Below are positions 53,275 to 64,000 of a DNA stretch of 64,000 nt, one piece after another (position 1 is the stretch's first letter; every line of letters starts with the position of its first letter). A program made the position numbers and the translations under genes. The notes below the pieces were generated by a model, which saw nothing but the letters and a program-made list of their open reading frames with translations, did not search any database and had not been told where the DNA came from. This DNA comes from Eucalyptus grandis (lineage: Eukaryota > Streptophyta > Magnoliopsida > Myrtales > Myrtaceae): the NCBI RefSeq assembly GCF_016545825.1, contig NC_052617.1, positions 2,676,001-2,740,000 on the forward strand, in the 5' to 3' direction.

Positions 53275-55826
53275 TCAAAGTTGTGCAAGAACATTGGCAA
53301 TCATGCATCCGCGCGCTTTGCACATAGCCTCCAATGGCTCTCTCTTGGGCATTGTGAGTCCCGTCCCCTCAGACAAGTCCACTGGCTCTTCACCAACTCG
53401 TTCCCACTCGAAGCACTGAATAAGCGCCGCTAGAGCCAAACTCACCGCTTTATTGGCAAGGCCAGCACCGGGACAACTCCTCCTTCCCATCCCAAATGGC
53501 AACAAACGGTACGCTTGATCCCCTTTCAGTCCCTCATACCTCTCAGGTTTAAAACTTGTGGGATCGTCCCACACATTTGCGTCTCTATGAATTGTCCATA
53601 CATTTACCAGGATCATGGTGCCTCGGGGCACATTGAACCCGCCAATTGTGCAGTCCTCAGCAGACTCATGAGGCACTAAGAGAGGTGCCGGTGGAAACAA
53701 TCGGAATGCCTCGTTGATGATGTTGTGAAGGCAAGGTAGCTTGTGGATGTCTGTTTCATTAGGTAGACGGTCTCGGCCAACAACTTCGTCCAATTCTACT
53801 TGAGCTTTTTTCATGACATTCGGATGGTTGAGTAGGAGGGACATAATCCATTCTATTGTCACTGCACTTGTGTCCGTGCCTGCAATTAGCAATGACTGCC
53901 ACAAATTGTGTTTAAGTAACTAAGTATGCTCAGTTTTTTCAAAAATAGATGAAATGTGTTTTCCAAACTGAAGAAAAATCAGGTTAATATGCAAAGAGGA
54001 AATCACTAAGGAAAAGGTAATTCGCCACTCTTATGTTCTTGTTCTTGTATAAGCGCATAATTTATCTATTACATGCATCATGTAGATCTAGAAGTGATAT
54101 TCTATGGTGGGCGTGTCAATGGTGATAGTTTTTTAGACGGCATGTTTTAGCATGGATCGATGGCTACTCAGCCCAAATCGATTGGAATTGCAAAACATGC
54201 ATAAGTTCAAGAAAGAAAAATAGAATTTGACTTAAATCATTTTCCGTACACACAACAGAAGACTCAATGATTTGTGCAATCGACATTTCTACACGTCTTG
54301 CACCATATAAAAGCTCTTTCATTTTGTGCCTTCTCTTCTTTCTACTTTGTCATCTACAACAATCTAGATAGTGGCCACTACTGAAGAAAGAAAAATGCAC
54401 GGTCTCGGATATGAGGTCAATTCACTGTACCGGTGGATGAAAAGGATTCCGCATGAGATCATATGATCTAACGGTGTACATACATTGAGATGATGCAATG
54501 ATGAATAAGAAAAATAAATCATATACTCTAAATAGAAAATTAAAAAAAGACCTTTTACTAGACGAATTATAAATGTGAAAGTAGTTTTGAATTCTGTCAA
54601 GTATAGAAAAAAAATTAATTATTCGTCAAATTTGTAATATGCTAAAAGGAGACGGCGTTTTTCGCGTTTTAAATTCATGAAGGTGGATGTATCAGAGGAA
54701 ACCTAACGATCATAGAAAATTATTTGCTCCCTCCGCCTCTCGTTTCCCTTCTTTCCAAACAAACCCCGTGCTCTTAGACTTTAACCTCGCAAGGCCATAG
54801 TGCGACGAATGACCCGTCACATATTTTCTTCTGATGGTGAGCGCCGAAAGAATTTAGTCACAATCTCTTGAATACAGGGCTGCATAAGTCAAGTGAACAG
54901 AACACGAGTTAAGCACATACCAGGATATGGCCTTTGATGATATCGTCCGAGTAGCCCTCCAACAGCATGGAATCGATCATCGTCTTGCTCTCCACCTCTC
55001 GGCCACCGTTGCTTCTCTTCATTCTCGACCTGAGCTCGTCTATCAGGCCCTGCAAGATCACATCAGCCCTCTTGGCAACGTCCTCCATCCTCCTCTCTCT
55101 CCCCTTGAAGTCCGCCACCATCCTCAATGCTGATAAGAAATCGCTCGGGTCCGTCCCGCTCAGCTCGAAATGCTCGCTTATCACCTCTAAAAACCGTATG
55201 CCCACCTCGGCGTCGCCTGCATCGACAGTAGCCCCAAGGTAGCGCTTCCCAGAGATCATCCTCATGATGATGTTGAAGGACAGCTCTTGCAGCCTCGACC
55301 TCAGCTCCACCCTCGCGAAACCGCCGCTCCCTGCTGCTGCCATGGCGACCTCATGGAGGCTCTTCACGAGGAGCCTCAATTCCTCCAGCCGGACGGCGAG
55401 GGAGCCAGCAAGGTGGTGGGGGGAAAGGATTTTGAGGGTGAGGCGGCGGAGGTTGAGCCAGTGGGGGCCGTAGGAGGTGGAGCCGATGGTGGTGTTGCCG
55501 TAGAGCATAATCTCGGAGGAGAGCAAGCGGGGGCGGTTGGCAAGGATGATGTCATTCCTGGTAAAGCACTCCTCGGCCGAGGACAGGGAGGATATGACGA
55601 CCACAGAGCGGGAGCCGAAGGAGAGGGAGAGGACCGGGCCGTAGCGGTCGGAGAGAGACTGGAGGGTTCGGTGGACCGGCTCTTTGATAAGGAGGAGGTG
55701 GCCGATGATAGGAAGTGAAGGTGGGCTGGGTGGGAGATTCCTCTTGTTGCTTCTCTGCAATTTGAACAAGAAGAGAAGGAAGAGGACGAAGGATGCTGAG
55801 ATGATGTGCACCCACAAGTCGTCCAT
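53275..55826 (-). CDS. Cytochrome P450, CYP81-like, copy 2 (two exons)
   Basis: Exon 1 is 55826-54921 and exon 2 53895-53275, with a 1025-bp intron and the same splice sites as copy 1. The product is 508 residues with all P450 landmarks intact: N-terminal anchor, PPSPPSLP hinge, AGTDTS, ExxR, PERY and [10 protein letters not shown]. It differs from copy 1 at 13 positions; a cluster lies at about residues 190-206 ([15 protein letters not shown] versus [15 protein letters not shown]), near the region that often shapes the substrate pocket. Exon 2 differs at only two residues. The promoter is uninterrupted, unlike copy 1. The start is MDDLWVH, because the frame upstream is the (CT)n leader, which would encode a Ser-Leu run. 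Substrate unknown. Confidence 0.92.
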
Positions 55827-55871
55827 GAAGATGCTATGGAGTAGAGACTTCTGTCGTTTGCGATAATTTCT

Positions 55872-55874
<3 letters not shown>

Positions 55875-55920
<46 letters not shown>

Positions 55921-55950
55921 AGAGAGATGCAATAGGCTAGAGGTTTTATA
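55875..55950 (-). promoter_or_regulatory. Core promoter and (CT)n leader of CYP81 copy 2
   Basis: The TATA box TATAAAACCT lies at 55941-55950 in the gene's sense, about 115 bases before the start codon. The (CT)n leader tract covers 55875-55911 (18 repeats). Upstream sequence continues without an insert into the block GGGGTCTAATTTTTTCACAC that in copy 1 lies beyond the MULE-like element. Confidence 0.65.
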
Positions 55951-56734
55951 GAATTCGTGGGGTCTAATTTTTTCACACTTAAGACCATTGGAATAATGCT
56001 GCGTATATCATAATTATTAGTAGAAAGTAATATACCGAACTCTATGTTTGCCTATATATATTTGTTATTTCTACATTCGTGATATACCAAACTCTATGTT
56101 GCCTATATATTTGTTATTTCTACATTCATGACTTACAATTGCAATAAGTAATTATTTGCCACGTAGAATTTTTTTGTACATAGGTCATTGCAAACGCAAA
56201 CCTTTTAGACATAACAAGGGCATATGTTTGATTAATAAAAGAAAATAAACATCTGCAATTACTGGAAATGATTTTTTCGAAAATGACTGGAAATAAATCG
56301 CAAGTGCATTGACAGAAATAAAGCTTGTTCTTTGGATGTTTGTGCATGTCCTTTCCACTTCAGAAGCACTCCTTTTATAATGCAGGAGTGGCTAGCCTCT
56401 CTTAATAATCATTTCCCACTCGGTGAAATCAGATTTTGGCTCCTTAGATCGTATAGTTGTTACTACCTCAGGAGCGTCACTCTAGTAACTCATTGGCTCG
56501 ATTTTAATAATTTCTTGATCACAAATGTCAGTCAACATATTTAGTGACTGTTTCCGACTGCAGTATTATTTCGAATTTCTTTATTCCATTGCACTCTACT
56601 TTGATTTTTTTTTCCCCTTCCATTCATTTCCACCTCATTTCATTTGTACAAATTTACTATGTCGTTAAATATTAGTTCATAGGAATTAGGGTGGTTGAAC
56701 AAAAGCAAAATAAATTCATTGGAGAATGAGCTTG

Positions 56735-59700
56735 TCAAAGCTGTGCAAGAATATTAGCAATCACGCATTCACGCACTTTGCATATAGCCTCCGATGGCTA
56801 TCAATTGACACATAAATTTTATCATTTTATTTTTGACTCAATCGCGTAGAAAATATGGGATCAATTTTTAACCCCTAAATAAAAATTAATTTTCACTAAA
56901 TTGCATCACATGTAGATGTTAGGAGCATTAGCATCAGTACTATTAATTAAAAAAAGAAAATCTGAATTTTTTAAAATTAAGTTATTAGAAAATTAATCAA
57001 TTAAAAGAAAAGTAAAATAAATAATTTTCATCACGAATGTCTTCGTTAAGATGCATTTCACGTAGACATTAGGAGCAGTTACATTACTATCGCTAATTTT
57101 TAAAATTTTAACAGAAATCGATAAAAAGATCGATTTAAAAAAAAAAAAAAAAAAGCAAGACCGAGCCGGGGTTCCTCTTTCCCGTTTGGGCCCAGCCCAT
57201 TTTCCCTCTTTATCCAAGGCCCGGCCGGCGGACCTCTTCCCTCCTCCTCCTCCCCCGCGCGTCGCACGCGGTCTGCAAAAAAGAGAGAGGAGGTACAGAG
57301 GCAGAGGGGGAGCGATGACGCCGGCAAGAAAGCTGGGGGTGGCAGGGGCCATGTGCGTCTGTCGGCCAGGCGTGAAAGCGAGAGGGGAGCAAGTGAGATG
57401 GGGGGTTCCTTGGCTGGTTTTCCTCTGCTTCGCGGGGAGAGAGAACCGCGGAGGAGATTTGGGAGAACGATTGAGAGGGCCAAGGTAGGGCCCCTATCAC
57501 CCGAGCGCATAGGTGCACTCCGCGTCGCTCCATTTTCAAGCCGCCCGACCGGGGCTCGCGGTTCTTCGGTTCGATCGAGTTCCGACCCCTGCGGTGCTAC
57601 GTTTTGTTACCTCCAGACCCTGCTCGATTGTCTATTTCTATTTCGGTCGCCTTTTGATGTCCCGGTCGAGTTATCGTTTGACCTCCAGTCGACGCCCACC
57701 GGATGTTCGATGAAACGTGTCTATGATACCCATAAAAGTTATGTCCTTCTTGCTAAAACTGTAGATCCCCTTGTTCACATTTTGTTAGTTTTTATAGGTC
57801 ATTGTCTCGATTCCTCGCTTCTGTTCTTCGTTACGGTTACTTTCGTGTGCGTGGTGTGTTTTGCGTTCGTCATTTCGGTGAGGGACAATAGTCAACCGTG
57901 ACTTTTGTATAGGGTGAGAATGGGTGGTGGACAAATGAGAAGCGCTCGGTTTTGCATCTTCAGTAAGAACGATGGAGGTTTAGTTTTAATCTTTCCGGCT
58001 TTTGCTTAGGATGAGTGAATATGTTGGTGATCTGCTGGGCTCTGGGCATGACGTGAGTGCAGACGTTCATGAGAAGTGAGGAGGGGAGCAGGGGAGCAGC
58101 AAGGAAGATGACCCATGTTCGGTGAAGGGGAGGGGAGGACGAACAAGAAAAAGGAAAGAAATAAAAAAGGGAAAAATGAAAAAAAAAAATTGGAATAATA
58201 AAAGAATAGAAACGTGGGTTAGAATTTTTATGGATCTGGACTAAGCGTGCGGGCTGGCTTAGGTTTTGCGCTTAGATCACTTAAAAGGAAAATAGGAAAT
58301 TTGGGCTTGCTTTGTTGAAAAAGCCTATTCGGGCCGGATCCTTTGACCCAGCCTGAGCTCCTTTTTATTTTTTTTCAGTTTAACAAAATTTCAAAAATCA
58401 GAAATCTTTGGAAAAAGATAAAAAAAAGAAAATCTTTAGAAATTAGATTTTGACTAGTTTCATAAGATTTTTCATGTTAATTTTGGTTTAGAACTAGTTT
58501 AGTATAAAGAATGTGAAAATCTTTTGATAAAAAATTGCACTCAAAATTAAACAAACTCTTAGAGCTTTGTGATAGGGTTTCATTGTTTTCTTTTTCTAAG
58601 ACTAGTTATTAATCTACTACGTGCTTTCAATATACTAGTTGCCGTTTACCTTGGCTTAGTTAATAATGGTATCTTTTTTATTTATTAGTGCTGAATGCCT
58701 CCTTTGCCTTGCAATTTATTTAATACTTTCCTTGATTGTTGATTGTTACATTAATGATTGTGCACCTGATAGTCCTCTCGCATGTTAGTTGATAGATATA
58801 AAATTAATCAACACTACTTGATAAAAAAGAAAAAAATCTTTTTTTTTTAAATGAATAAGATTAAGACCCCAACCCTAGATTCCCTGATTGCGTCAAAGTT
58901 AGAAATACTCACATACTTCACTTGGTTTTTAGCCAACTCCAATGAGCTAATGTCAACTCTTTTATAAAAATTTTATATCCTCAATTTGATCACTCAATGT
59001 TGCGCAAGATATGGGTTTGAAAGAACCCGTGTCTAATCAGGCCCTAGGCTCGCCTTTTAGGTAATACCCTTAGACCTATTCCCTCCTCGGTGGGATAGGT
59101 CGCGACACTATCTTTTGGGCATGGTCAGTCTTGTCCCTTCCAACAAGTCCTTGAGCTCATTGCCAAATCATTCCCACTCAAAGTGTTGAAGAAGTGCCAT
59201 TATTGCCAAACTCACCACTCTATTGGTGAGGATAGCACTAGGACAACTCCTCCTCCCATCCCAAACGACAACAATAGATATGCATGATCCCCTCCCAATC
59301 GCAAACGGCAACAATGGATTGTCCCACACTTTTGGGTCTCTTTGAATTGCCCATGCATTTACTAGGATCATGGTGCCCCGAGGCATGTCAAATTTGTTGA
59401 TTATGCAGTCCTCAAAGGATTTGCGAGGTATTAGGAGTGGTGCCGGTAGAAACAACCAAAGTGCCTTGTCAATAATGTTATGAAGGCAAGGTATCTTGTG
59501 GATGTTGGCTTCATCAACTAGACAATCTCAACCAACAACGTTGTCTAGTTCTACTTGAGCTTTTTTCATGATGTCAGGATGGTTGAGTAGGAGGGACATG
59601 GCCCATCTATTGTCACCATGGATGTGTTTGTGGCCACACTGCATTGACTGTCGCGAATTGTGTTTAAGTAACTATGTATGCTCAGTTGTTTCAAAAATAG

Positions 59701-60232
59701 ATGAAACTTGTTTTCCAAACTAAAGAACAATTAGGTTTAGATGTAAAGAGGAAAATGCAAAGGAAAAGGTTCAGTTTAAGTTAGTATCAATAATTGGCTG
59801 CTCTTATGGTCTTGTTCATGTAAAAGTGCAACATTTATCTACATCATATAGATGTATAAGATTTTCTATGGTGGATTGTCAATGATGACATTTTATTTAG
59901 ACGATATACTTTAGTATGGTTCGATGGGTACTCAGCTCAAATCGATTGGAGTTGGAAAACATGTGAAATGAAAAATAGAATTTTACCTAGATCAATTATG
60001 GCACACACGACAAAAGATTCAACAACTTGTGTGATTGACATTTCTATGCGTATTGCATCCTATAAATGTTCTTTCATTTTGTCATTTCTCTTCTTTCTAC
60101 TTTGCAATCTATAACAATCTAAATGGCGGCCACTATTGATGAAAGAAACATGCATGATCTTAGGTGCATATATGTCATTGAATAAGAGCCTAGTCTAACA
60201 GCCCGACTGATGAAAAGGATTCCACATGAGAC
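56735..60232 (-). pseudogene. CYP81-like pseudogene, copy 2, exon 2 and intron only
   Basis: Exon 2 remnants lie at 56735-56802 and 59108-59647, split by one insert. Readable pieces are [20 protein letters not shown] and GRRSCPSAILTNRVVSLAIM, as in copy 1. Bases 59648-60232 follow the intron of the intact CYP81 gene until a copia element cuts in. There is no exon 1. The part between PKV and GRRSC is rearranged in both copies (CDS equivalents near 59280-59330), so the gene was already dead before the segmental duplication. Confidence 0.87.
56803..59107 (-). mobile_element. LTR-like insert (2305 bp) in P450 pseudogene, copy 2
   Basis: This is the counterpart of 43059-45427, flanked by CTATC at 56798-56802 and 59108-59112. 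The minus-strand start is TGTCGCGACC. A plus-strand frame at 57353-57901 ends in the same 129 or so residues as the copy 1 frame (to SVRDNSQP), but the N-terminal parts differ by frame changes. No domain is recognised, so I do not call it a gene. A T run and GC-rich stretch at 57140-57600 match copy 1. Confidence 0.65.
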
Positions 60233-63200
60233 CCATCACCCTGGCGCTACACTTAAGACACCAAATGTCTCCACTGGGTTTTGAACCCTTCACATTTGGA
60301 GGAAGGATAGTTGCCCAATATATTATACCTGATTCTCCAGCCAGCGAGCAAACCCCACATGCAAGAGCATATGATAGTTGCCCAATATATTATGCTTGAT
60401 TCTCCAGCCCAAAATGGTATAGTAAAAAGAAGAAACCAAACTTTAGTGGATATGGTGTGGAGTATGCTTAATAGCTCCAATCTTCCTAAGTCCTTGTGGA
60501 CTGAAGGACTTGGGACGACACTGTAAATATTAAACCGAGTTCCAACCAAGGTTATCCCAAAGACACCTTTTAAGTTGTTTAAAAGTTGAAAATCGAGTTT
60601 GCAAGAAACAGGTTTTATTGTCCATATCACACTACTAGGATTGTGGAATCAAGAAATGCTAAATTTCTTGAAATGACTTGATTAGTGGGAGTGATCAATC
60701 AAAACACTTTGTTTCTAAGAATGATCATTCAAACACTCAGTTTTTCATCTCAAAGTACAAGGTTGGTTGTTCTTCATTACGCCCATTTAGTTCAACTGGA
60801 TACTGAACAACCTACTGATATTCCATAACATGTTGATATTGATCTAGTAGATCTAGTTATTAAGCAATTGTTAGAATCTGTTGAATAACCAGTTGATCAA
60901 CATGCTTCTTAAGAGAATGTTGATGTAATATTAAGAAGATCTACTAGATAGGGAAATCAACAATTCTTAGTAATTATATTGTGTATTTACAAGAATCTGA
61001 CTACGAGTTGAGAATGATCTTGAAATGTTTTCACAAACCATGAATGGTGATGATCCAATTTGTGGTACAATGCCATAAAATAAGAGATGAGTTCTATGAC
61101 ATTTAACAAAATATGGGATTTAGTTGAGTTGCTTAATGGTGCAAAGGCCATTGGTTTTAAATGAGCCTTCAAAATTAAGGATTCATTGGGCAACATTAAA
61201 AGATACAAAACTAGATTCGTTGCCAAATAATTCACTCAAAAGGAAATAATCGATTATAGGGATAAGTGCCGCGGAAGTCCTAAAACTAGTCATGAAAATG
61301 CATTTGAGTTATAAAACTTGCAAAAAGTGCAAATAAGTCCTAAAAATTGTCAAAATGTTTCATTTAAGTCTTAAAATCGACGTCGTTAGCCTTTTCGTTA
61401 AAAATGCTGATGTGGCATTTAAAATTAAATTTTATTTTTTACGTGGATTTTTTTAATGATTTTTATTCATTTAAAAAAATAGATTTAAAAACTAAAAATT
61501 AGATTTATTCATTTTATCTTATTTTCAACAAAAAAAAAAAAAGAAAGGTGAAAATTTATTTAAAAATAAAACAATTCAAAAAAAAAAAAAAAGGCAGCCT
61601 TGCCGGAGGGCCAATGACCTCGCCGACCTTGGGTGAGGGCCGATGACCCTCACCAAGCTCGAGCGAGGGTGCCTAGATCCGGGCACGCCAGCCCACGCCG
61701 GGGGCCGGCGACCGTCGCCCGGCCTAGGCGAGGCATCTCCAACCCGCGAGGGCTAGCAACGACTCGCCCAAGCCGAGTGACGACTGCCGGCCCTCACTCG
61801 AGGCCGGCGAGGCTCACCGACCTCGAGTGAGGGCCAACAAGGCGTTGCCCAAGGTGGGGCGACGCCTCACCTAGGATGAGCGACGACCACCGGCCCCCCG
61901 CAAGGGCCGGCATGCCCAGATCTGGGCACCCTCGCCCAAGCTCGGCGAGGTCGCCCCCTCACCTAGGGCCGGCGAGGGCTGGCCAGCCATTCCTGTGGCC
62001 AAGCAACCATCGTCGGCCCCTCCCGGCGAGGCTGCCTTTTTTTTTTTTTTGAACTGTTTTCTTTTTTAAATAAATTTTCACTTTTTTTTTTTTTTTTTGA
62101 AAATAAGATAAAATGAATAAATCTAATTTTTTAGTTTTTAAATCTAATTTTTTAAATGAATAAAAAATATTTAAAAAAGCCACGTGAAAAATAAAAATTT
62201 AAATTTAAATGCCACGTCGTATTTTTAATGGAAAAGGCTAACGGCGTCGATTTTAGGACTCAAATGAAACATTTTGACAAGTTTTAAGATTTATTTGCAC
62301 TTTTTGCAAGTTTTAAGACTCAAATGCATTTTCGTAACTCCTTACCAAAAAAAAAATTTCCTTACAAAAAAAAAATGCATTTTTGTGACTAGTTTTAAGA
62401 TTTCCGCAGCACTTATCCCTCGATTATATGGAGACATTTATTTTTTTGCATTTAAAAAAGATTCTTTTCATATTATTTTGGCATTTGTTGCCAAATTTTG
62501 ATATGAAATTACATCATATGGATATTAAAATGGCGTTCCTTAATGGATGATTAGAGGATGAGGTTTACATGAAATAACCGGAATGATTTTCCTCTAGTAA
62601 AGGTGAGCAATTGGTATGCAAGCTTAAGAGATCTATATATAGCTTGAAACAAGTGCCCTATCAATGGTACTTAAGGTTTTATGATTATTTCTTCATTCGA
62701 TTTTGTAGAGAATGTCATGGATCAATATATATACTAGAAAATCAGTGGAAGCAAAATTTGTTTCGTTGTGCTATATGTGGATGATATTCTACTTGCAACT
62801 AATGAAAATGGGTTGCTACATGATGTGAAACAATTTCTTTCTAAAAGTTTTGACATGAAGGACATGGGTGTGGCATCTTATGTCATTGGCATTAAGATCT
62901 AGAGAGATAAATCTCTAAAAATTTTAGGATTATCTCAAGAAACCTATATTAGTGAGATCTTAAAGGGATTTTGGATAATAAATTGTTCACCAAGTATAGT
63001 ACCTATTGTGAAGGGTGACGGGCTCAATTTGAACTAGTGTCCGAAGAATAATCTAGAAATGGAACAAACAAATAACATTCTACCGTCAAAAGCTTTATGC
63101 ATGCTTAAGTTTGCATTCAACCTAACATTGCTTTTGTTGTGGGAATGTTAGGAAAATATGAAAGTGATCCAAGTATTGACTACTGGAAAGCTACAAAGAA

Positions 63201-63945
63201 AGTGATGAGATACTTTTAAGGTACTAAAGGCTACATGCTTATGTATAGATGGAATAATAACCTGAAAATAGTTGGTTATTTAGACGTGGACTTCGCAGGT
63301 TGTATTGATTTTCGAAAATCAACATAAGGATATGTTTTTATGTTAGCTGATGAAGCCATGTCATGGAGGAGTGCAAAGTAGATTTTGATTGCTCTTCCAC
63401 TATGAAGGCCGAGTTCATTTCTTATTTTGAGGCTACCTCGTATGGCGTATGGTTAAAGAGTTTCATTTTTGAGCTTAGAATTATTGATTGTATTTTGAGG
63501 CCATTAAGAATATATTAATTCAGTTATAGTTTTTATGACTAAAAATGCCAAAAGAGGCAATTGAAGTAAGCATATCGACATCAAGTATTTAATTATAAGG
63601 GAACGTATTAAGGAGAATAAAGTGGTTATAAAACACGTTAGCACTGAATTGATGATAATTGATCCTTTAACTAAAGGTATGCCACCAATAAAGTATAAGG
63701 ATCATGAAACTAGTATGGGAATAGGTCCCATCATGTGATTTGTCATCATATGGACGATTTCTATTGCAATGTTGATCCTCAATTTTTAGTGTACACATGC
63801 TACTATTTATTATAATAACATTTTTGCTTGGTTCTGGAATAAACATAGGGTTTATTCATTAAGATGTATTGTCACATATAAATTGATATTGAAGAAATAA
63901 GATGCATTATGATATATGTAAAATATTATTCGTTCTTAGACGACA
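60233..63945 (+). mobile_element. Degenerate Ty1/copia retrotransposon
   Basis: Pieces of a copia polyprotein appear in order: integrase end (SPAQNGIVKRRNQTLVDMV near 60395-60455, then LPKSLWTEGL), a linker with AFKIKDSLG (about 61160), reverse transcriptase (MDIKMAFLNG near 62520, YVDDILLATNENG near 62775) and RNase H (ADEAMSWRSAK near 63348; KHIDIKYLIIRERI near 63570). Many stops and shifts show it is inactive. A foldback MULE interrupts it at 61259-62419. A 36-bp direct repeat (GATAGTTGCCCAATATATTA start) lies at 60306 and 60373. A TGTTGGGGG at 63946 could start the 3' LTR, but the window ends before this can be tested. Confidence 0.82.
61259..62419. mobile_element. Foldback MULE-like element (1161 bp), 9-bp TSD
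   Basis: The ends GGGATAAGTGCCGCGGAAGT and, inverted, GGGATAAGTGCTGCGGAAAT begin long inverted arms of about 340-390 bp each that extend through TCGACGTCGTTAG / CTAACGGCGTCGA and the A/T runs to GGCAGCCTTGCC / GGCGAGGCTGCC. The flanks are a perfect 9-bp duplication TCGATTATA (61250-61258 and 62420-62428), as for Mutator-like elements. The centre (about 61595-62035) is very GC-rich, with GGCGAGGG / CCCTCGCC wording. There is no transposase. It interrupts the copia element, so it is the younger of the two. Confidence 0.9.
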
Positions 63946-64000
63946 TGTTGGGGGTGAGCAACGATCTAGGGTCAACCTTAGACCGGCCCAACCCTGCCGA

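Larger units (their letters stand above)
49083..60232. repeat. Segmental duplication, copy 2 (about 11 kb)
   Basis: This runs parallel to 34558-47486 and is at near-identity in many stretches. It holds a frameshifted WPP gene, an intact CYP81-like gene and a P450 pseudogene in the same order and orientation. It lacks the MULE-like and solo-LTR inserts of copy 1. Near 51135-51285 it retains about 155 bp lost from copy 1. The right end is cut by a copia element at 60233. The left end abuts the LINE. The segment 49083-50000 contains a T run at 49201-49215 and no recognised gene. Confidence 0.9.

Noticed and set aside
60270..60300. Possible tRNA-like B box (GGTTTTGAACCC)
   Set aside because: No A box at the right distance and no cloverleaf could be drawn; it lies at the edge of the copia remnant.

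Overview
This window is nuclear DNA from a flowering plant. It is AT-rich and gene-poor, full of LTR retrotransposons, LINEs, SINEs and MULE/hAT elements. The few genes are plant-specific: PIP/PIPL peptide precursors, a GID2/SLY1-type F-box protein, a WPP-domain protein and CYP81-type cytochromes P450. A woody eudicot, possibly Myrtaceae such as Eucalyptus, would fit, but that is only an impression.

Layout. 0-6 kb: a decayed Ty3/gypsy Athila-like element split by a solo LTR, then LTR-like sequence. 6.2-17.4 kb: a local cluster of secreted-peptide genes ending in SGPS...GH motifs (PAMP-induced peptide, PIP/PIPL, type). Three are intact, one is frameshifted and one is broken by an L1 LINE. The genes lie in repeated units that also carry hAT, SINE and solo-LTR insertions. 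18-22.4 kb: MULE-like and SINE elements. 24.7-25.2 kb: an intronless GID2/SLEEPY1-like F-box gene of gibberellin signalling. 25.2-31.5 kb: no recognisable gene. 31.5-31.7 kb: a sixth, more distant PIP-like precursor.

34.6-60.2 kb: a direct segmental duplication (copy 1 about 34.56-47.61 kb, copy 2 about 49.08-60.23 kb). Each copy carries, all on the minus strand, a WPP-domain gene, an intact two-exon CYP81-like P450 and a truncated P450 pseudogene. The copies have diverged: the WPP gene is frameshifted in copy 2; a MULE-like element sits at the TATA box of the copy 1 P450; a 132-bp intron repeat is present three times in copy 1 and once in copy 2; a 921-bp solo LTR splits only the copy 1 pseudogene. 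An L1 fragment, itself split by a hAT-like element, lies at the junction. 60.2-64 kb: a degenerate Ty1/copia element split by a 1.16-kb foldback MULE.

Working together: the peptide cluster and the P450 pair are both locally expanded families, as is common for defence and specialised metabolism. GID2 and the WPP protein are conserved housekeeping or hormone-signalling genes. Many insertions have clean target-site duplications, and several have a paralogous empty site in this same window, so the order of events can be read directly.
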